Position numbers and translations under genes: made by a program. This document shows positions 6,976 to 10,462 of a stretch of DNA of 10,462 nucleotides, one piece after another. The notes beneath the pieces are model-generated. The model saw only the letters and a list, made by a program, of their open reading frames with translations. It was not told the origin of the DNA and searched no databases. Positions within the stretch are counted from its first letter, which is position 1. Each line of letters opens with the position of its first letter. The DNA comes from an uncultured Dyadobacter sp. (GTDB taxonomy: Bacteria > Bacteroidota > Bacteroidia > Cytophagales > Spirosomataceae), in the NCBI GenBank assembly GCA_937880795.1, contig CALGRQ010000321.1, forward strand, positions 1 through 10,462, given 5' to 3'.

Positions 6976-7719
6976 TTAATAGGTAGCGCGCCCGCCAGAT
7001 AAATCAAAGGTGAAGCCAGTGGTGAAACTGTTTTGCGGTGAAACAATAAAAGTGGCTATATTGGCCGCTTCTTCCAGTGTGCCGCAGCGTTTCATGGGAA
7101 TTTTGTCCGTCATGTATTTTACTTGCTGTGCGGGCATGGCATCCACCAGGGGCGTTTGAATTACAGCAGGGGCAAGGGCGTTTACTGTAATTCCATTTTC
7201 AGCATATTCTTTTCCTTGCACCTTTGTCATGCCAATTACAGCTGCTTTGGAGGCCGAATAGGCCAACATGCCCGCATTTCCTTCTTTCCCTGCAATGGAG
7301 GCTATGTGTAAAATACGTCCATACTGATTGGCGATCATATTGGGCAAGACGGCTTTTGCCGTATAAAAGCTACTCATGAAATTTACATCAAACACTTTTT
7401 GTAAATTATCCACATCCACATCATGGCTTTTAACATTTGTGATACCTGTAATACCGGCACAGTTGATTAGAATGTCAATTTTACCAAAGCGGTTTAATGC
7501 TTGCTGTACGGCTTGTTCCACCTGGTCCTGACGGGTAAGGTCAATCGGAATTAATTCTGTTTGTTGCGTAAATTGGCCAAAAGCAATTTGAAGTGCCGTT
7601 TCATTGAGGTCGAGTAGGGCTAGTTGAGCTCCTTGCTTTAACAATCGATGTGCAATGGCCAATCCTAGTCCCGAAGCTGCTCCGGTGATTACGGCAATTT
7701 GTCCTTTGAATGTGTTCAT
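6976..7719 (-). CDS. SDR family NAD(P)-dependent oxidoreductase (FabG-like)
   Basis: A classical short-chain dehydrogenase/reductase of 247 residues, the family's standard length, with every hallmark present: TGAASGLG cofactor loop (12-19), NCAG (86-89), Asn113, catalytic Ser141, and YSASK with Tyr154 and Lys158. Asp37 after the second strand (LLDLN) favours NAD(H) over NADP(H). There is no signal peptide, so it acts in the cytoplasm, unlike the oxidoreductases around it. Automatic annotation would probably call it a 3-oxoacyl-ACP reductase. In this context a sugar or sugar-acid dehydrogenase handling the imported product is more likely, but the substrate cannot be read from the sequence. ATG 7719 is preferred over a TTG at 7737 because it starts just before the first strand (NTFKGQIAVITG). 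It lies 121 bp after the lipoprotein gene. Confidence 0.9.
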   Translation of the reverse strand: MNTFKGQIAVITGAASGLGLAIAHRLLKQGAQLALLDLNETALQIAFGQFTQQTELIPIDLTRQDQVEQAVQQALNRFGKIDILINCAGITGITNVKSHDVDVDNLQKVFDVNFMSSFYTAKAVLPNMIANQYGRILHIASIAGKEGNAGMLAYSASKAAVIGMTKVQGKEYAENGITVNALAPAVIQTPLVDAMPAQQVKYMTDKIPMKRCGTLEEAANIATFIVSPQNSFTTGFTFDLSGGRATY

Positions 7720-7772
7720 GTAATAAGAAATAATCAATTAAATCAGAAGCCAGATTTTTCATGTAGCTGAGA

Positions 7773-7788
7773 AATCGGGTTCCTGATT
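7773..7788. promoter_or_regulatory. Imperfect palindrome upstream of the SDR gene, possible degenerate operator
   Basis: AATCGGGT/TCCTGATT is a 16-base dyad with a mismatched centre and one further mismatch, 54-69 bp upstream of ATG 7719. Its left flank GAAATCGGGT (7771-7780) is identical to the ten bases that lead into candidate operator 1 (6831-6840). The half-sites are closer together than in the two CG-centred palindromes, so it may be a degenerate site or chance. Confidence 0.3.
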
Positions 7789-7840
7789 GATGTAATATTT
7801 ACTGGGTAGCAATCCCGTTTGAGATAAATGCGGGGTATGG

Positions 7841-9109
7841 CTAGGACCAGATTTTATATTGTGGAATTTTCAATAATTCACCATCTTTTAGCGCAGATTG
7901 ATGGGCTACAATTCCCGAAACAGATAAGTTTAGGGCCATCGCGATATGTACCAAGGGTTGTCGGTCCTGTAATATAGAAGATATAAATTCATCAGTAAGT
8001 CGCCCGTGCGAACCACCATGGCCACCTTCATCTACTTTTGGGGGGAGTCCGGGCCGAACCAGATTGGGAAGCTTTGTTTCGTGCCCTTCATATTTACCAT
8101 AAAAAGATCCTTTTTCTCCTCTAATTCTGCCTTTCTCTCCGTGGTCTCCAGGGGAATCCCAGCTTACCGCCATACGTGACATACCACCTTCATTGGTGCG
8201 GAATAAGGCAATTTCGGTTCCAAATGGATTTTTGTATTGGTTGTTGGAGGGTTGCAAGTGTTTTACAATACTCGGTATACCCATACATGAAACCTCTGTA
8301 AAACTCCCATCGGTTACACCAATATAGTATCCATTGGAATGTGTGGGGTAATACTGAGGAGGCAATCCTACCCGCCAATCTTTATATGAGGCAAGTGGTT
8401 CTGCCATGTAGTGATAATACTCACCTTCAGAATATACGAGTTTTCCAAAACCTCCGACTTTGTAAATTTCTCGCATGGCGTAAAGATCTTCGTGGAAGCA
8501 AGAGGTTTCAAACATCATGTATTTCTTACCACTGCTTTTTACCGCCTCGTATAAGCGATCAGCATCTTCCAAATTTCCGAATACTGCCGGAACTGCAACC
8601 GCCACATGTTTTCCATGTTTAAGCGCTGCTATTGCATGTTTAGCGTGACTTGGAGCATCAGTGGCAATAAAAACAGCCTCAATGGAGTTGTCTTTTATTA
8701 ATTCTTCGAGGGAAGGATAGGTTTTGGAACATTTGCAGGCTTTGGCTAATTCGGCACAGCGATCGGGGTAAAGGTCGCTTACGGCAACAATCTCTACATT
8801 CGGATGATTTTGAAATTCAAAAGCGGCACCAAATTGGCATAAGCCGTAGCCCACAATGCCAACTTTGACTTTCTTATCAGAAACGGCAATCCATTGTCGG
8901 CTTGTGGTTGAGGAACTGTCTTTTTCGAACCCCTGAATTACCTGGTTGCCTTTTACACCTTCCTTTTTATCTGATGAACAACCTGTTTGAATGAATCCAA
9001 GTGCAGCGGTACCTATACCAATGGAATGGAGAAATGAACGTCTGTTGAAAGGTTTATGCTCGCTTGTGGTGATGTTTTGATTGGATACAGAATTCGGTTT
9101 CATCTTCAT
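7841..9109 (-). CDS. Tat-type lipoprotein of the Gfo/Idh/MocA fold, GH109-like
   Basis: A 422-residue protein whose N-terminus combines a twin-arginine signal (NRRSFLHS, RR at 23-24) with a cysteine at 44 (GFIQTGC), so it is probably an exported lipoprotein. The Rossmann motif is VGIVGYGLCQFG (83-94). The usual EKP is replaced by AVPA (172-175), so the catalytic lysine of ordinary Gfo/Idh dehydrogenases is missing. Instead it has YPTH (254-257) and EGGHGG (361-366), which recall conserved blocks of GH109, the NAD-dependent alpha-N-acetylgalactosaminidases. GH109 enzymes cleave glycosides by transient oxidation at C3, elimination and hydration. A related glycosidase or lyase role is therefore plausible; the family call is inferred from memory. 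ATG 9109 is preferred over a TTG at 9136 (nine more residues); ATG 9103 is also possible. It follows the regulator gene by 132 bp. Confidence 0.8.
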   Translation of the reverse strand: MKMKPNSVSNQNITTSEHKPFNRRSFLHSIGIGTAALGFIQTGCSSDKKEGVKGNQVIQGFEKDSSSTTSRQWIAVSDKKVKVGIVGYGLCQFGAAFEFQNHPNVEIVAVSDLYPDRCAELAKACKCSKTYPSLEELIKDNSIEAVFIATDAPSHAKHAIAALKHGKHVAVAVPAVFGNLEDADRLYEAVKSSGKKYMMFETSCFHEDLYAMREIYKVGGFGKLVYSEGEYYHYMAEPLASYKDWRVGLPPQYYPTHSNGYYIGVTDGSFTEVSCMGIPSIVKHLQPSNNQYKNPFGTEIALFRTNEGGMSRMAVSWDSPGDHGEKGRIRGEKGSFYGKYEGHETKLPNLVRPGLPPKVDEGGHGGSHGRLTDEFISSILQDRQPLVHIAMALNLSVSGIVAHQSALKDGELLKIPQYKIWS

Positions 9110-9140
9110 TAGGATTATATAAGGGTAGGATAACAAACCT

Positions 9141-9154
9141 CGGTAAGCGTTGCC
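9141..9154. promoter_or_regulatory. Weak palindromic candidate operator upstream of the lipoprotein gene
   Basis: CGGTAAGCGTTGCC contains the dyad GGTAAG-C-GTTGCC, with four of six pairs matching, 32-45 bp before ATG 9109. It begins CGGT like candidate operator 2 but has a different centre. It is recorded because the position is right for control of this gene; the match is weak. Confidence 0.2.
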
Positions 9155-9241
9155 TTAAGTACAATTTTGTTCAAAAGACTGTAACTCAGTCAAAGTTTAA
9201 AGTAAACCCTTATATTTTTCTAATGTGTAGCCCTGGTAATT

Positions 9242-10300
9242 TTAATTCTGATAAAATGCCTCATTCTCCTTCGTTACAATATCAATAGGCATGAAGTGAA
9301 TTTTTTCAACAGGGGCGCTCATTACCAAATTCTGATATAACGCCATGATTCCCCGATAACCCTGTTCTTCTGGCTGATGACAGATCAAAAAGTCGATAAT
9401 GCCTTCCCTTAGAAATTGAATATTCTCTTGCAGAAAGTCGTATCCGACGAGGGCGATATTGGATTTGGTACTTTTTTGTAAAAAACGAGCTACCGAGAAA
9501 ACCCGCGAATTGGTCACGAAAATGGCTTCGATTTCCTCGTGTTTATGAAAGGCCTCCGTGAGATGGCGTGCCACTGATAAATCATCGGTATCTTTAATAT
9601 CAACGCGGATGATTTCATTTTTTAAATGATGATCCCGGAAATAGGACCGCAATCCTTCATCGATTTGTATATAGCTGTAAGCATCCGTTTCGGCTGTAAT
9701 ATTGACCACAAGCACTTTCCGGTCGCTCTTCATCCGATAGGTGAGGAGTTTGGCACCCACATACCCGCTTTGAAAAAGATGAGGGCCTATATAAGAAAGA
9801 TTGTGTTGCTCGGGTACATTACTATCTATAAAAATAACTGGTATTTTTTCCTGATGACAGGCTTCTACAAACTGTCTGGCCTCGTCCACAAAGGTTGGTG
9901 CCATTAACACGCCATTTACTCCGGCTTCGAAGATCAGTTTAGCTTGCTTCTGAAAGGATTCTTTGTCGTTCAGGTCGAAGAAAAAATGGTGAATATGAAT
10001 TCCGTATTTTTTTATTTCCGCCTCCGCCCGCTTTACACCTCGTAAGGGTGCATCCCAAAAGTCGGTTTCTGCTGATACCCGTGGTATAAAAATGGCGAGG
10101 GTGATTATCTTTTTTGACGCCAACCTGCTGGCCAGAATATTCGGTTGGTAGTCGAGTTCCTTTATGATTTCATTGATTTTTTTCTTTGTCTTTTCAGAAA
10201 CCCCTATGCGATTATGCAGTACGCGGTCAACGGTTGCAATGGACACGTTAGCGCGTCGGGCAATTTCTTTTACACCAAAGTGTGTATTTTCTTTTTCCAT
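9242..10300 (-). CDS. LacI-family transcriptional regulator
   Basis: A 352-residue repressor or activator of the LacI/GalR family. The helix-turn-helix lies at residues 8-30 (GVKEIARRANVS, then TVDRVLHN). It is followed by the linker with KINEIIKELDYQPN and the hinge helix ASRLAS (57-62). The rest is a periplasmic-binding-protein-like sensor domain, starting at ITLAIFIPR (66-74) and including YIGPHLFQSGYVGAKLL (170-186), a pattern seen in Bacteroidota sugar regulators. It should bind a small sugar and control the genes to its left, with which it is codirectional. The CG-centred palindromes at 6836-6849 and 5627-5640 are its likely targets. ATG 10300 directly precedes the helix-turn-helix, leaving a normal short N-terminus. 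The effector cannot be told. The gene could share a transcript with the lipoprotein gene 132 bp downstream. Confidence 0.93.
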   Translation of the reverse strand: MEKENTHFGVKEIARRANVSIATVDRVLHNRIGVSEKTKKKINEIIKELDYQPNILASRLASKKIITLAIFIPRVSAETDFWDAPLRGVKRAEAEIKKYGIHIHHFFFDLNDKESFQKQAKLIFEAGVNGVLMAPTFVDEARQFVEACHQEKIPVIFIDSNVPEQHNLSYIGPHLFQSGYVGAKLLTYRMKSDRKVLVVNITAETDAYSYIQIDEGLRSYFRDHHLKNEIIRVDIKDTDDLSVARHLTEAFHKHEEIEAIFVTNSRVFSVARFLQKSTKSNIALVGYDFLQENIQFLREGIIDFLICHQPEEQGYRGIMALYQNLVMSAPVEKIHFMPIDIVTKENEAFYQN

Positions 10301-10374
10301 CTGGATTTGTGGTGGTTTGAAGAGTGGTGTTTAGAGGAGGTCGGCTGATTCTCAATATCAATTTTAAAGTAAGG

Positions 10375-10382
10375 CAAATTTA
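10375..10382 (-). promoter_or_regulatory. Possible Bacteroidota -7 box for the lacI-type gene (TAAATTTG)
   Basis: TAAATTTG on the minus strand matches TAnnTTTG exactly and lies 75 bp before ATG 10300. No well-spaced -33 TTTG is seen: a TTTG at 10397-10394 is only 11 bp away. The call rests on one box in AT-rich DNA. Confidence 0.28.
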
Positions 10383-10462
10383 AATTGTTTTACCAAAGAT
10401 GAAAGGTGGATCATGGATATATCTATCAACCTTGTAATAACGTACCGCCTGAAATACGCATT

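Noticed and set aside
5741..6979. Plus-strand open frames over and just beyond the short Gfo/Idh gene
   Set aside because: They are antisense to well-conserved coding DNA or to AT-rich promoter DNA, and none resembles a known protein.
7814..7834. CCCG/CGGG inverted repeat after the lipoprotein gene
   Set aside because: The firm stem is only 4 bp with a large loop and no U-tract; probably chance.
9177..9191. Hairpin GACTG-N5-CAGTC downstream of the lacI-type gene as a terminator
   Set aside because: The stem is only 5 bp and the following T-run is four bases, too weak to call a terminator.
10437..10450. ACGTACC next to the right edge as a third operator
   Set aside because: Only the centre and part of one half-site match the pair, about 140 bp before the regulator gene; not enough to call.

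Overview
The window looks like a sugar-catabolism locus from a member of the Bacteroidota, probably a Sphingobacteriales- or Cytophagales-type bacterium. The reasons are AT-leaning DNA, no Shine-Dalgarno sequences before the starts, Tat-signal Gfo/Idh/MocA oxidoreductases, a FucP-type MFS permease and a Bacteroidota-style LacI regulator. All eight genes lie on the minus strand, so transcription runs from the right edge to the left edge. I see no RNA gene, transposase, CRISPR array or plus-strand gene.

In transcription order: a LacI-family regulator (10300-9242); a Tat-type lipoprotein of the Gfo/Idh fold with features that recall the NAD-dependent glycosidases of GH109 (9109-7841); a classical SDR dehydrogenase (7719-6976); a short Tat-exported Gfo/Idh protein (6787-5786); a secreted two-domain alpha/beta-hydrolase whose first half resembles CE15 glucuronoyl esterases (5446-3110); a third Tat-type Gfo/Idh protein (3068-1692); a strong intrinsic terminator (1670-1634); a FucP/NagP-like MFS sugar permease (1600-278); and the 5' part of an N-acetylglucosamine-6-phosphate deacetylase-like gene (220 to the window edge) that carries a visible frameshift.

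Two near-identical 14-bp palindromes (CGGGTACGTACCCG at 6836-6849 and CGGTTACGTACCCG at 5627-5640) stand in the two longest gaps, upstream of the short Gfo/Idh gene and of the esterase gene. Their central CG and dyad form fit LacI-family operators, and the regulator at the right end is the obvious candidate to bind them.

Inferred working model: an esterase and up to three cofactor-carrying oxidoreductases are exported to the cell envelope and modify a decorated glycoside or uronate-type sugar, in part by redox chemistry. The permease imports the product, and the cytoplasmic SDR and NagA-like amidohydrolase continue its breakdown under LacI control. The substrate cannot be read from the sequence. 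The most notable points are the operator pair, the missing EKP lysine with YPTH/GGHGG motifs in the lipoprotein, the serine-to-threonine change in the second hydrolase domain, the loss of both FucP proton-coupling carboxylates in the permease, and the dinucleotide frameshift in the NagA-like gene.
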